Assembly: GCA_008711295.1 (NCBI GenBank)
Contig: VUYV01000040.1
Location: 5,545,933-5,609,932, forward strand
DNA from: Anarhynchus alexandrinus
Taxonomy: Eukaryota; Chordata; Aves; Charadriiformes; Charadriidae
DNA: 64,000 bases
Direction: 5' to 3'
Shown here: piece after piece, positions 22,981 to 36,219 of the stretch
Position numbering within the stretch: position 1 is the stretch's first letter
Layout of the letters: every line of letters begins with the position of its first letter
Notes under the pieces: generated by a model
The model's database searches: none
What the model saw: the letters and a program-made list of their open reading frames with translations, nothing else
Told to the model about the DNA's origin: nothing
Program-made: the position numbers and the translations under genes

Positions 22981-25597
22981 CTAACACATTAAGAGATACA
23001 CAACAGCAAGTACAATTAATATTAAGCCTGTTACTTTAAGGTTACTTAAGAAGTGACTGAATCATTTGTGCATAGAAGCAAAGAGGTATTGATACAGATA
23101 TAGCATTATCCAAAAATTTTATTCAAATAAATATGGTTAAGCCATGGATTTGTCACCTGTGACACTGGTCCATTCAAAGGAACCCTTCAAGATAAGCATG
23201 TGGTTAAAAAGAAAAAATGTCTGCTTGCAAGCTTACTGAAACTAATTCACATATTTGATATCAAGAGGTGTTTCCCAAAGCTCACTTTAGCATAAGCAAG
23301 GTCAGGTATCTAGAAGATAGTACATAGCCTGAGGCCCACTGTCCCTGCCTTTCTCTCCACTAACCACAGAAGCAGCCCAACACAATGAACCTCCTGCACT
23401 AAGGTTAGCCTTTATGAATATACTCCCCTCTCATAAAGCAGTTCTTCCAGTGGCCAGCATAAGCCAAACTCTAAAAGGAAAGCTCATAGAACAAACAAGC
23501 AAATAAACCACACCAAAAAAAAAAATCTCAATTCAGTGGACTAAGAGAATTCTGGTAGCTAAAAGCCATTCAGCACTCTGACTTCACAAGGTTACTCAAG
23601 CCGAGGCCCTTACAGTGAAGGACCTCAGGAGCACCTTTCCTGTTCTTGTGTTTCATTCTCTTGGCTTCTAAGTCCATCCACTTCTCTTTCCCTACTTCCC
23701 CCGTATCCTTTTCTCTGTCCTTTCTGGTACTTCTCCCTTTGGTTTAGTAGACTGGCACATAGTAAACCTTTCAGGTGTCCCCCCCCCACCAGAAGACACA
23801 GTTGGCAATCAAGTTCCAAGTATGAGGGTAGTGTAAGGAGATGGATAGAGGGTGAGGGCAATAGATATCAAGCACGCATAATTCATCTGTGCTACAGCTG
23901 TCTCTGCAGAGAACGGAGAAAAATTGTTTCTTCTAGCATAACACACTGTAAAGAAAGCTGAGATCCACAGCACACAGAAAAGATCAGTCTGGCACCTTTA
24001 ACAAAGCCAAAGGTAACAGGGGGGGAAAAAAAAACCCACAATAAAAAATCATTATATATTATCCTAAACAGCACAGACTAATCCTAAAACCATTTTAGGT
24101 TCTGATATTTTGTATTTAGTTCAACAGCTCCAAAAAAGTGCTCAAAATCTAGCAACTCCCATTGCTCTCAAGAAAAATAGTTGGATTATGATTTTTAAAG
24201 ACCTGAACCTTTGTTCAGTTGCACAGCAAAAGGTATCTGAAGAAATTGGAACATTATTGTTTTAATTCTATCATTTGTCTCAATTACTTTCTTGCTAACC
24301 TGAATTAAGAGAAAATTAGATAGCTTTCAGTCTCAAATTGCTGCTTGTGCATAAAAAGTTTTCACTAGAATTAAAAGGTATTTCATATAGCACATTTTGT
24401 TTTTTAAAGCAAGTGGTTACTCGTGCTGGCTTGAGACTCCCTTCATTCACCAGTTAGGTGGCTGCTTTTTTCTTCAACGCCCCTATTGTAGAACAGCTCA
24501 GCTGCCTATAAAATACTTATACATCTCCATGCAAGTATGAAAGATAGATTATCCATTTTTCTTACAAACACTCCTTTAAATGCACAAAACCAACTTTTTT
24601 CTGCTTTTACTTATTACTGCACCAACCTAATTTTGTAGCTAGATGAAACTGCCACTGTTATCAGCACTAGAAACAGGCGCCTAAAATAGCAATGCAGCTT
24701 TAAAAAAAAAAAACAACCACAAAACAAAACAAAAAAACCAACCTATCCTTTGGACATCTACCTAATGTTTGAGGAAAACCAATGAGGTCATGCATATTTT
24801 TAAACTTCCCATACAACACACTGCAGACAAAAATAGGAATCAGAAGTGCACAATGCTTGTAGAATCTGAAAGTCCCAGGTCTCACTCCAGGAAGGCTCAA
24901 CATTATCCACACCAACTCTGCCCCCAGAGAGCTCCTTATATGTGGAATTAACTTTTACAGTCACACTAAGAAAGAAAAGCCTCCCTGCTTACAACTGGAA
25001 ACTTGAACAAGAAAGACAAAGTGTAAGTACAGGTATAGACCACTCACTACTTCTCCCAAGCATCATGGGATTCATATGATTATAGAATCATTAATCATAA
25101 ATTTAGGAGTTATTCATCCACGACAATAGTTAAGGATGCCTTGAGAGTACAATACCTGAGAGCACTCTGCTAAAAGCCAATACACTCACACCACAGCCTC
25201 AGCTGAACGTAGCACAGCCCTGGCAGCTTTGAAGCTTTTTCTGCCTTTCCTTCCTTTGATGCTTCCCTCCTGTTGGGGTCTGTGGGCTCGGAGAGGCAGC
25301 CACACCTCTAGTCAGAGATACACAGCTGGCTTGTAAAGGTCAGGCAAGCCCCTAAAGATGACTTCTGCCCAGAAGATGTTTAGAGCTAGACTTCTAAGTT
25401 AAAAGGTGAACAGAAATTAAATTTAAATAGGAAACCCTGAACCAGGACTCCGCAGAATCAATTTATAAGAAGGTGAAATAATCACCATTGTACATAAATG
25501 CAAACTAGCCAGATTTGGTGTCGGAAAAAGCAACCTTAATGCTATTGGCTACTTCCATCAACCCCCACAGAAACCCATATATAAGGTCAGCATAAAG

Positions 25598-25615
25598 CCC
25601 CCCCCCCCNCCCCCC
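25598..25615. repeat. Poly(C) tract with ambiguous base
   Basis: Seventeen C residues are interrupted by one N at 25609. The N most likely reflects uncertain base calling in the homopolymer. Confidence 0.9.
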
Positions 25616-26265
25616 ATTCACTGACATTTCATGAATGTCATATACCAGCACAGTCCACATCCTTGTAAACGATAGCAGAGCATCACTGCTTCTTTCCCCA
25701 ACCCACACCCCGCTAAACTTAACTGCTGTTGGTTTGGTCAGGTGCAGATACAGCTGTGTTTGACTACCAGTACCTGCAGACACAAGCTATTCTTGACCAA
25801 AGCCGTTCTGGTCTTTACTGGTTATCAAGTGGTCTTCAGGTTGAATGCTGCTCCTAGTGAAACAGGCTACTTAGGAGTAAAACCCAAATCAATAGTTCAG
25901 AACATTAACACCTCATGGGAGAGAGATCAAGACCTCAAATCACACAAATTCCTCATATTCTGCCCATTTTCTTTACTCTGCATTGTCAACACTGAACTCC
26001 CTTGCCTTTTTTTCAAGGAAACGAGGACTTGACCTTCTTTCCTCTGCAAGGCCTTTCCATCTGAGACTGCATTCGGTGTAGCTGCACTCTGGGGAGTAAA
26101 CCTCCACTGAGAGTAAACTTCCACCGAGAAAAACATCAAGTTACCGACAGCTCCTCACGATTCCCGAGGATGCTGCTCCCACACAAGCACCGCTTTTCTT
26201 AAACAGGGTTATTTATCCCGTTCGCGATAACTCCACGACATTCAGAGAAACAAAGTCTTAAGGCT

Positions 26266-26312
26266 AAAAAAAAACAAAAAAAAACACAAACCCAAAACAA
26301 ACAAAAAAACCC
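26266..26312. repeat. A-rich (AAAAC)-like simple repeat
   Basis: Low-complexity A with interspersed C, ending in CCCCGCG at the border of the CpG island. It resembles the tract at 8747-8805. Confidence 0.85.
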
Positions 26313-26520
26313 CGCGCCTTCGCTGCTGAAAATCGTTCATCGCAACGCACCGACGAGGCCGGAGGGAGGCGGCGGTAACTCAACCCCGACACCTGCCGGC
26401 CGCTGCCGGGGGAAGCCGCGCTCCCCGCCGCCGCTCGTACCGGCAGGGCGCTGCCACCCGCGCCTCCTCACTCCTCCGTANGACGGGACGGGATCGGACA
26501 GGACCCGGTGGCCCCAGCAA

Positions 26521-26539
26521 GCCCGACCCGGGGTCGGGC
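26521..26539. repeat. Perfect 9-bp inverted repeat in CpG island
   Basis: GCCCGACCC and GGGTCGGGC are perfect reverse complements separated by one G. It could be a dyad binding site or simply a by-product of high GC content. Confidence 0.8.
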
Positions 26540-26616
26540 AACCCACAGCGGCCTGCGGTGAGCCCCTCCGCGAGGACCTCCGCAGAGCCCCTCCGGGCTC
26601 GGAACCCCTCTCTTAC

Positions 26617-26960
26617 CGCCACTGAAAACTTGCTATAAAAACAATAATAATAACAGCAGCAACAACGAGATACCCAAATAAAATAAGATGCAGCGGTTCA
26701 AGCTCTCCTTCGTTCCTCCAGAAACCTGGTTTATCTCCCTGAAAACAGTCTGAAAACTAAGACACAACAGGCCAGTTTTGCCTGCGTTTACACAGATAAC
26801 GGCTAAAAGGGAAGGGCGCGCACAAGTATCTCTTTTTAGACAGAGGCCGGGTGTAAAACCTACAGAGCGTCTGAGCCCAGCGACAGCGCTCGGAGGGGCT
26901 GCAGACAAAACTCGACCCACAGCGAAAAGCAGGTTCTCGGACGACGGAAGGCACACCCCA
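26617..26960 (-). ncRNA. Possible first (5' untranslated) exon on minus
   Basis: If the island drives a minus-strand gene, the exon would start near the right CpG-dense part and end at GTGGCG|GTAAGA (last exon base 26617). The start shown is arbitrary because no start-site motif is visible. A T-rich patch ending TTTTTATAG just before the last 16 nt argues against a simple exon. Low confidence. Confidence 0.2.
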
Positions 26961-26990
26961 GAGATGGGGAACTAGGACCTGCCAGACACA

Positions 26991-29525
26991 TCTGTCCCCA
27001 GCTGCTGTGCATCCCCCCCACCCCGGCCCGGGCCACACACCACCCACCTCTTTTTTTATATCCTCCCCTAATTTTCTGTACAACAGGGAACAAGTCCTAG
27101 AGAAAACCCAATCAAGTAAACCTTTGCCCTGGGCCAATTTCCCATCCACGTCTCCTCTCATGGGCTGCCTGGAGAAAAGGGGTGCCTCCAGGACGCAGCA
27201 CCAACCCTGCCAGCCGGCCCCTTCCCCAGGGCATCCATCCATCCCAGTCACTCACTGCCCTTTCAGGTCTAAAAAGAGCTCAGGGCCAAAAACCTGTGTT
27301 GGTTTTCCCTCTGAGTAAATATTTAAGGCCATGTGCGTGCAGAAGAAGCCCAGATAAATCTCCCCCGTGTTCCACGTACAGGAAGCCAGTGCAGCTTTGA
27401 TTGCTGGAGCCTGCTTGCGAACGGGGGCAGAAAGAGACAGTGATCTGAACCAGACATGGAACACACCGTGTTTTTCTTGGGAGAGTTAACCTCCAAAACG
27501 CCATGGCAGATAGGCTGGAGTACACGCTTGCCAACTCAAGTCAAGTCAAGCTAAAACAAGGCCCTCCCTTCCCTCAGTCCCTCTGATCAGCAACACCACC
27601 ACAGACAAGAGTAGCAAGTTACTGGTGTCACACCAGAACATCCACACTTGATGAAAAATAAAATTTAAAAAAAAAGGCATTTCACATTGTGCTTCCACAA
27701 ATTGAGACTGTTTTTTTCTCTTTTCAAAACACTGAAGCAACAATACATTTAAAAACACTTCTCCTTTCCCAACTGTCCCGACTACCACTTCTCAAAGATT
27801 AAAGTAATCCTTATATTAATTGGATTACTAGATTCCCTCCAGCGTCTCCCTGAAAGCTCCCCTAAATTTACTACTTTCCATTGCTAGGAGGTCATTAGCT
27901 TACCCACAGCAAACACATGCCCACGGCATTGCAGCTTTATTGAGAAATGACCCTTATCCTTTGTGCCAGCCTCGCAGCGTATGACCGGAAAAACAAAAAT
28001 CCAAAAAGTTGTTTTAATCAAAGATGCCAAAGGGTCATTGCACTCTTCCCCCCATAACCCAATCTGACTTCGCTTGCTACCAGTTACCTCTGAGCAAATA
28101 CTAAAGCAACAAGACATTATGTACTCCAATCCTGCTGCTTTTCCCAGGGAAACTACGAGGAAAAAACCAAGTCCTTGCTGAACCTAGCCCAAGGAAATAC
28201 ACACAAGGGCACATGTGTGACATAGGCACCCAAGTGACTTTGGTATGCCAGAACACACAGGTTTTAGACAGTCTTAATTTCCAAGACTTTTTACCACGAG
28301 AATACACTTTTTAAAATCAGATTGTATGATTATTTTTTTAAAAAATATTTTGGTTTGGGATTTTGTTTTGTTTAACGAAAAATTGGAAGCTTAAAAAAAA
28401 AAAAGAGTTTCACTTTCAGTGCTGCTGAATATGTAATTCAGTGTTTTTCCTTTTTATGAACACCCAAACACTTGAAGGTATTGTTTTTTGTTTTTCTTTC
28501 TTCCTTGTTTTTGCTGTTTGTTTGTTTTAACAGAGCATCAGCCAACATGGCAAAGACTTGTTCTTCAACTGCCAAAAGCATCACTAGTATAAAAGTGATG
28601 TCAGCACGGTTTTGTTCGTAAAGTTGGCCTTCCCTCTGAAGAGGCAGAACATACACATTGCCAGGTCAAGCATTAATGGAAACTATTGTTAGTTTACTTA
28701 GGCCAGCAGCGTGAAAGCTGGTAAGACAAGACAACACCATCAAAAGAGATCTGGGATCACCTCAAACAATCACTCCAACTCACTACTTCTGAAGATACAT
28801 ATGCTCAGAAATCCAAGCGACTGAAGACGCAGCAGTGGTAATCACAAAAAAAGGATTAAGCCTTGACTTTTTTGTGTTCCTCCATCTCACCCTCCTCCTT
28901 CACTGACTTACCTACACATGCACCGGAACACGGTATTTTGCAGAAAAAGATGTGCCTGCAAGATTGTGAGCTCAATGAAAATCAGGCATTTCAGGCAGTC
29001 TACCCTTCCAAATTTAGTCATGAATCAACTGTCATAACAGGATTTGACACAAGAGTCTGAATCTTTTGTTACTGTGCCAAGCTAGAGTTTTGTCTACTAC
29101 TGTAGTTTCAATACTGCACGTAGACTCCACGAGTTATCTGATCAAAACCATATTTATACTTCTAATTATCAAAGCAATATTTTATTCAATTATCTTAGTG
29201 AATTGGCTTAGTTTTCCTGGTTACTTTCTCAAGTAGCTGAGTTTTTTCTACTGTCTACTTCATATGAAATGACAAGAAATCTCTCTGAAAATGGACCTTG
29301 ACCAGGATACACAGAAAGAGGAATACTGAAGGGCAAGCATTCTTCATTGACCAAATGTCTTTTGCTCCAAGTTCTACAAGTTAGAGAACTGAAGTTTATA
29401 CCTTCAAAGTATGGGAGCAAATAATTACATGGTAGGTCCAATAAAAAGAAAAAAGCAATCAAGAAAAGTAGCTAAAAAAAATGGAAGCCTTGGAAACCAC
29501 TTAGTGGGTACTACCAACCACTGAA
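26991..29525. other. Non-coding stretch, 27.0-29.5 kb
   Basis: The first few hundred bases remain moderately GC-rich, like an island shore. After that come T-rich tracts at 28331-28373 and 28480-28531 and an A run at 28394-28405. These T-rich tracts contrast with the A/C-rich tracts common elsewhere on plus. An open frame on minus at 28438-28656 follows a fair acceptor (TGCCTCTTCAG) but gives no recognisable product. Confidence 0.5.
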
Positions 29526-29705
29526 CAATAGAAAAATTTAGACTGGAAGGGTTCTTTGGAGTTCACCTAGACCAACCTCCTGGTCGAATGAGGGCTAACT
29601 TCAAAATTACATCAGGTCACCTTCTGAAGCAATTGAATAAGAGCTCAAAGTTCATGAGCGCTACTACCCTGACAGATCACAAGTTGCAAGGTGCCACCTG
29701 AAAGA
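29526..29705 (-). mobile_element. Decayed CR1-like LINE 3' fragment, antisense
   Basis: Plus reads ACTGGAAGGGTTCTTTGGAG, then TTCACCTAGACCAACCTCCTGG, then GGGCTAACTTCAAAATTACATCAGG. This is the familiar reverse-complement wording of an avian CR1 tail ('ggaagggacctctggagatcatctagtccaacc'). The copy is therefore on minus. The terminal ATTCTATGAT unit is worn away and the distal part to about 29705 is only loosely similar. Confidence 0.75.
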
Positions 29706-32700
29706 CTCAGTCTTAGGAATGCTGAAGAGGAGTAAACAAAAATGGTGTGGACTTCACACGGACCTTGCAATTCAGATCAAAGGCCACATGTTTGTGATCC
29801 CCCACCCCCAACTAAACCAGCACGAGTTATTTTCTGAAACAGCAGAAAGGAAGAGAACAAAGCACCAGAAGAACTAGCAACCGGTTCCCAAAATATTACA
29901 GCTCTAGGATATGGGAACCAGGAGAAACTGTACGGCTCATCAAAAGTACAGTTACAAAAGTACAGCAGGCAACTCCTCAGAACATACCTTTATATTAAGC
30001 TGTATTTACAAAATTACTTCAGCTCCAATAGCAGTAGTCTTCAGTATGTCATACACATTTTCTTGCAACAGTTTAAGCTAAGATCATACTAGCCTGAAAA
30101 ATAAAAACTGTAAATAATTCTTCTCCTTCATGGATGTTTTTAATGAAGAAAAGTCACATTCCCTCAGTCTTCCACTTGCAAGGGTAAACAAGGCAGAAGC
30201 TGAAGAGAACAAGAAACTCAGTACATGAAACCTTGTCAGAAGCGCCCAAATTAAATTTGAACTGTGGGGCAGCGGGGCAGGGAATATCAAAGTGAAAAGA
30301 GGACCAAATACATCAATCGCACAGAAGGCAACAGGTTCTACAGTACTGTCCCAGATGGAACACTGCTCGCTTGCCTTGCAAATGTAAATACAACTAGGTC
30401 CTAGCTCCGAACCACCCAGAAACCTCAAGAACTCAAGACAGTGTAACTGTACGACCAGATCATGCTAATAGGATCCAATTACGTATTTAAAAACTGGTCA
30501 CAACAATTATGTTTGTATGATGGTATTAGGTATGGTTTTATGCAGTATTAGGCATGATGTCATGATCTGGGGTGCAGACAGCATTGAAAGAAGGCTATAT
30601 CCAAACAAGCAAGAGAGATCCTATCTAAAAAACAACCCCAAAAGACTGATCCAAAACATTCATGCTCCGAAGACTGCAGGCTTAAGCCTAAGTAGAATCC
30701 ATTTTAAAAATACCAAGTCTGTTTAACAGGCAGCTGTAAGTAACATTAAGAAAAGGCACGCCAAAATTAGAATACTTTGGTCTTTATGTTAAAAACCTGC
30801 CTATGAATCTACATGAGTTTTATACGCTCTGGTGCTGTTCTGTAACACTCAAATGACCACTTTTACAAAGCCCAACACCTGCATATCTTGGGACTATTTC
30901 CTTCATACCGTATCACTCGAACACTGTTTCAGTCCAAATGTTTAGATGAAGGCTGCCCAAATTAAACCACCAGTAAGTTTGTTGAAGTGCAGAGATATAT
31001 ATTTAATGAATAACTCAGTGGGTACTGGTCTTTACAGTCACTTCTGGAGCTCAAAAGCAAAATAAAGCAGAAGAGGAGAACAGAAACATTGAAATTAAGA
31101 GATGTAGAAATAAGTTTAAGAGATGTATGAATGAACATTGTTGACATCTATAGTTCAGAGAAAAAACACAGAAGAAAGCAAAGTACGTAAAGCGCTAAGA
31201 CCATACGTATGTTAACCTTGTATCATCCCATTTAACATTATTCTCAAAATGTCTGTTACGCAACTACAATTTTAAGTATTTAAGTCTATTAAGAGCCAGC
31301 TACTTTTCTGAATCCCAAGCACTCTTGCCCGCACCAACTGCCAATAGTAACCACACACTTAACCAGTGTCTTTCTATAGCTTCTACCAGTTAAAGATTGA
31401 CGTTTCTACTGTTTCAATAACTTTGTGACCATCAAGTTATGATGAAATTTTCCTTTTTTTTTTAATGCTAGTTGTGGTACTCCAGGCTGAGCTCTAACAG
31501 CAAGGTTAGAGACATGCTAGAAATGTTTGCAATACATGTTTGCTGAGGTTAAGAATAGCCCAAAGATAAGCAGTTGCCTAAACTTGGCAGTTATGAACTG
31601 GGACTCTACACAGGCACAAAACATTCTTCTGATGCTCAGACTCATTTGTTCTCAAACACTGACTGTCCCGGCTCCAAAGCCATACAAAAGTTTAATGAAG
31701 TGACAATCCCCTGCTGTCACAAAGTTTTGAGAGATTCAGGTCACAGGAAAAAAAAACCCACATGGGTAATTTGACACAACAGGAACTCACTGAAGAGAAT
31801 TAGATAATAGGTGCTGGGAGTTGGGTTTTTCCCATCATCAAGATAAAAATCCTATTTTTTAACCAGCATTAGGAGAGAAGGCTCACACTTGGTATTAGCA
31901 AGTGGGTGTATATTTGATCCTTGAATCTTGGGAAGAATTTAAAGAAAACCTCTGATAAACCCGTTCTTTTCAGGAGAGTCATCACTCACAATCATTTCTT
32001 TCCCAAAGCTCTCAGAAGCTTGAAACATCTTAAGACAGTCTTACCTTTATATGCATCCATATTAAAACTAAACTTGGAGGTTAGCAGGGAAAGGAGAGGA
32101 GTAGCAACACATATAACATCATCCATGGCAATTCAGTAAGTCTGCCTTTCATCAGCAGGAGTGGCATATTGAATCTATCTTCATTATTGGCATAGAATTT
32201 CCCATAGTATTTGTGTGAAATACCAGTTTTGCAAATTTAGCATTATTTGACCTCACATGCCATCATGCCTCACATGCCGTTTCTCCTAAAGCCACCATAA
32301 TCCTTTAGTTACTGGAAAAATAACTCAAAGTCATGGTAGCAATAAAAGAATTCCCTCTGCCCATAAAACACATCTTTTTTGCTTACAGTGAAACATGTAA
32401 TTTTTTAGTTTTACATTTCACTTTCAAAAATATACTTAAGCCCTTGTACGTACCAGTAGAGCCCACCAGACTATTTAAAACTTGATATAAGAACGTTCAT
32501 GAACACCACTAACAGTAACTTAAGTAAGAGTAATTGTACCTGTCTGCTCGGCATTACTTTTATTTATCACCAGTTAGCATAACATGTAAGGGTCCATTAA
32601 GTTCAAATGCTTCCATATTAGAAGGCTATACTGAATCATTTTTCAACTGATTGTAATTAAACATGACTTTTCTCTAGAATCGGTGATAAGTTTCCGAAAG

Positions 32701-35700
32701 CAGATCATGCACATCAGGGCAGATTCTTCACCTAAAACAGTCAGACATTAAAATTCTTTCATCTTCTTTTCTTTTTTCATAGATTCTTACTGGGAAGTAA
32801 CCATGTTTCCGTTCATTTTAAAAGCAAAACCAGAAACAATGGCATTTTGGTTCTCTGAAAATACAAGAGGGTTCTATTTTCAGTAAAATAGCACTTTCAC
32901 ATCAGTAGCAAGACTATTACACTCATTACATTTCACAGTCATTAAGAAAATGGAACTTCCAGATTAACAAAAGGGCAGACAACGATCTGGGTATTTCCTG
33001 ATCATGTGTAATGGACAGAAATTAAATGATCACAATTTCAGATTCAAGCTTTACTTCAATAACTGTCTCCCTGTCTGCACACAGAAGATATTGAAGATTT
33101 TTCATTCTTCTCTAAAATAGCTGCATCTCAGAATTAGCTTTCAATGGAAAGTTACTCTAGCTAATGATGGATACTAACACTATAAATAGTTACTAGAAAT
33201 AAAGCGTTGAGTAAATTGTTAAGCTAAATGGAAGACTTGTTTTCTTCCTCAGACTCTCAAACACACTAGCCATAATCAACAGTACGATCCACAAATACTA
33301 GCTAATAAAAATGCCAACAGAAAACAGGAGAATTAAGAAAAAGGTTAGGTGTTGGAAAGGCAGATCTATAAATATTCAACATATACCAACACACAGGAAA
33401 GAATCATCAACACAAAATAGTAAAAATTATAAATACAGCATTAAGAATCTCAAAGATTTTTATTCCTTTCTTACCCTAAAAAGCATAGAAAAGAATCTCA
33501 GTTCAACTTCTCTCCCCTCATATCATGGGATAGAAGTTTCATGTTTTCATCTAGGTAATTACTACTTTTGTCTTTTGTGAATTAGTGTCACCCGTTTCCA
33601 ACTGAAACCAATGCATTTATTAACTTAAGCAAGAAGGATTTGGGCTTCAAGTCATTAAGTATTTCAGAAATATAGGTTAGCCTATCTATAATTAGCATTC
33701 TTGATGATTTAAACATGGTTTGATGATTACTAAATTCATCATCTTTAAATAAACACTTCTGACTCAGCATCAGCAGAATAGAGACATTTTCATCAACTAA
33801 TTTAAGCTTAGACTTTTTGGCAAGCAAGAATAGGAAAGAACCGATAGGTTTTATAAGATCAGTGAAGGCAGGAATAGGCATGCAAGCATGTTAACAAGTA
33901 AAAGGGAAAATATTATCATGAAACTGAATCCAGAATCATTGCAGACAATTGTTCCCATACTCCAGTGTTTTGCATTTTAAAGTGAGTAATCAGTAAGCAG
34001 ACACTACATAGACAGAAAAAAGTCCTTATCTAAGTATCCAGGTAAGGGACCTACCCTTTTTTTATTACGATTAAAAACTAACATGCTTTAGCAGTCAAGT
34101 TGTATCTTGTAGAAGCTAACAGCATATAAAATGGAAAACATTTATTTCAGTACTTAGTGGTCAAAGAGGATGAAGCTAATGACTTTGGAATCAAAGATTT
34201 AATCCTATAATGGAGCCACAGCGTTCAATTGCCAATGATGAGCAGGAGTCATCTCAGCAAGTCACCTGCTAAGCGAGCCAGGAAACAATACAAAAATAAA
34301 AAGCACTGCGTATCCATAGTGGAAGAACGTACAAAGACGGAAAGGACATGTGCCCACTAAGATCCTCAGCAAACAAACAAAAACCAAAAGCAGGTACCAG
34401 AATTCTTTCATCGGTTCATTATTGTCCAGAATTGAGACCTTCCCACAGCTCTCAAAAGATCTGACCCCTATTCAAAGGCCAGATCCAGAACTTTACAGGT
34501 CATCTGAACTACAAAGTCTTGTTTCCAACACATTGGTGTCACACAAGGCTGACTGTCAATCTTTCTAAACACTCACAGAAAGATTTTTTCCAAAGATTCA
34601 TATAATTCTATACACTAGTTTATTGATAATACATACACACACCAATAACTGCAGTAGAACACGAGTCATTTTGCATATCAAGTCTTAAAGTCTGTTTTGT
34701 CTACAGACTCCTTGGAAACTTGGTTTGCATAACACATTCTTTCCAAAAGACTCCTCTGCTGAAATTAATACATTTTTTTTTCCTTTTATTAAAGATAAGG
34801 CAGTTTTCTTCTAGTTTCAAAAACTCAATCTAAATTTTTTTTATCCTAAAGTCAGCAGAGGACCCTTCCCTCCATCTCCATGAGGCAGGCAAACACACCT
34901 TTCCACCCTACAGATTTTAACTGAAATCAGTTCTTTCCAGACTCAGTAACCCACTCAGCTTTTATATATTGCATTGACTTATTTATTCCACATTGCACAC
35001 TAAGATATCAGAGACCTTTAACTCTCTTTTCTAGTGTGTTACATCAGTCTTCAGCTAGTAGGCTGCATACCATTCCTCAAACAGCACAAGCCATTCAGTT
35101 TTTTTAGCAGTACGCACACACAAAGCAAACCATTCCCCATTTTTCCTCTACATCAGTTGCTTTAAAATAGATGAGACCTTAGAATGATGCTGAGTGTCTA
35201 ATGTGAGCTTCTCCAGAAGCCTGACCATATTTTAAAAGAAAAAAAAAAAGGTGACAAGTGTATCTGTACTGGGTACAAGAATATGGCTGAATGCAATAGC
35301 AACCTATTTACACAATGCCTGTGACATTTTGAAACAGTCTTGCAGCAAAATATCTGAGGCTCCATAGAGCACAACAGCACCAAACATTTATTCACATGCT
35401 TATTTGCAAGTAGCTTTCCACTTTTCCTAGGCTGGGGTGGGTTTTTTTTTGTGATTATTTCCTCCAGCCAAATAGGTGACTGATGGAATTCAAAGTAAAA
35501 TATTTTTTAAAAGCTGTCAACTTACATAAGATTAGACAATATTACTAAAGAACAGTTTAAGTATCTAGGAGGTTTTATGAATGATGGCTTTTGTTCAGAT
35601 TAAGTTTTTTACGTCATTAAGGAGAAACTTATTACAGGTTTAATATGATTTGCAAGCCCCACTAAATCAAAATAGAGGACTATCCCAGGAACTGGAGTCA

Positions 35701-36219
35701 TTTAATTACATGCTGCTTGTCTGTATTTCTTTAGAGGATGCATTCAGGGAGAAAGCTTCAAGGTCAGATTTAGGACCCTGAATTTTGCCTAAGTATGCTA
35801 AAAATGAAGTGTAACAAAAATAAATAAGTGACAATATGCTACCAAAAAGATTGCATGAAGTCTGAAAATCCACTTAGTAGAAGTCTAGCAGGGGAACAAG
35901 GCTGTCAAACACAGTATACCCACTTAAAGTTGTATTTTAAACCAAATTCTATCTTCCAAATGATATATAGTCAATGTTAGTTATGAATGGTGTAATCTCA
36001 GACTTTGGACTTTCTGTAAGGCACAGCATCTGTAAATCTTTACATTAAAATCATTTTCCATTATTCCATTATACTACTAAGTTTCTTACACTTTTCATCA
36101 GCATAGTACATTTGAAAACTAGAGTCAGTACCTCCTGAAGTAAATGATCTCAGATGTTCATTTTGAGCTTTAATAAGGAGAGATTTTTCAAAGAGCCTCA
36201 GCGTCTCTTCTCAGACCCA
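29706..36219. other. Non-coding stretch, 29.7-36.2 kb
   Basis: Long AT-rich stretch without supported genes. A short direct repeat CAAAAGTACAG occurs twice near 29940-29965. A run of nine T residues near 31449-31460 and A-rich or T-rich tracts near 34768-34778 and 35238-35248 are the main low-complexity items. Open frames of 97 codons (minus, 33588-33881) and 114 codons (minus, 30084-30428) are within what chance gives in DNA this AT-rich. Confidence 0.5.

Larger units (their letters stand above)
22981..26329. other. Non-coding stretch, 23.0-26.3 kb
   Basis: Holds a C tract with an ambiguous base (25598-25615), A/C-rich tracts at 24026-24044 and 24698-24737, and a large A-rich tract at 26266-26312 just before the second CpG island. 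A fragment near 25082 reading ATAGAATCATTAATCATA recalls a CR1 end but has no CR1 body. No gene is supported. Confidence 0.55.
26330..26990. promoter_or_regulatory. CpG island, best promoter candidate
   Basis: CpG density is high from 26330 to 26620, dips around 26630-26790, and is moderately high again to about 26990. This is the only complete island in the window. There are no repeat signatures, so it is probably a true unmethylated promoter-type island. Splice donors exist on both strands: minus GTGGCG|GTAAGA, with its exon ending at 26617, and plus CCTGCG|GTGAGC, with its exon ending at 26557. GC-box-like and CGG-rich words are frequent, and I see no clear TATA box. One base is ambiguous (26481). 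A long open frame on minus at 26757-27251 reflects GC-rich composition, and its translation is not recognisable. Confidence 0.7.

Noticed and set aside
26757..27251. 164-codon open frame on minus, the longest in the window
   Set aside because: It lies in CpG-rich DNA where stop codons are rare, overlaps several other open frames on both strands, and its translation has no recognisable domain.
30084..30428. 114-codon open frame on minus
   Set aside because: No splice context and no family resemblance; ORFs of this size are expected by chance in 64 kb of two-strand AT-rich DNA.
33588..33881. 97-codon frame on minus, briefly considered as a transposase remnant
   Set aside because: The leucine- and lysine-rich translation looked protein-like, but no catalytic motif or terminal repeat supports a transposon.
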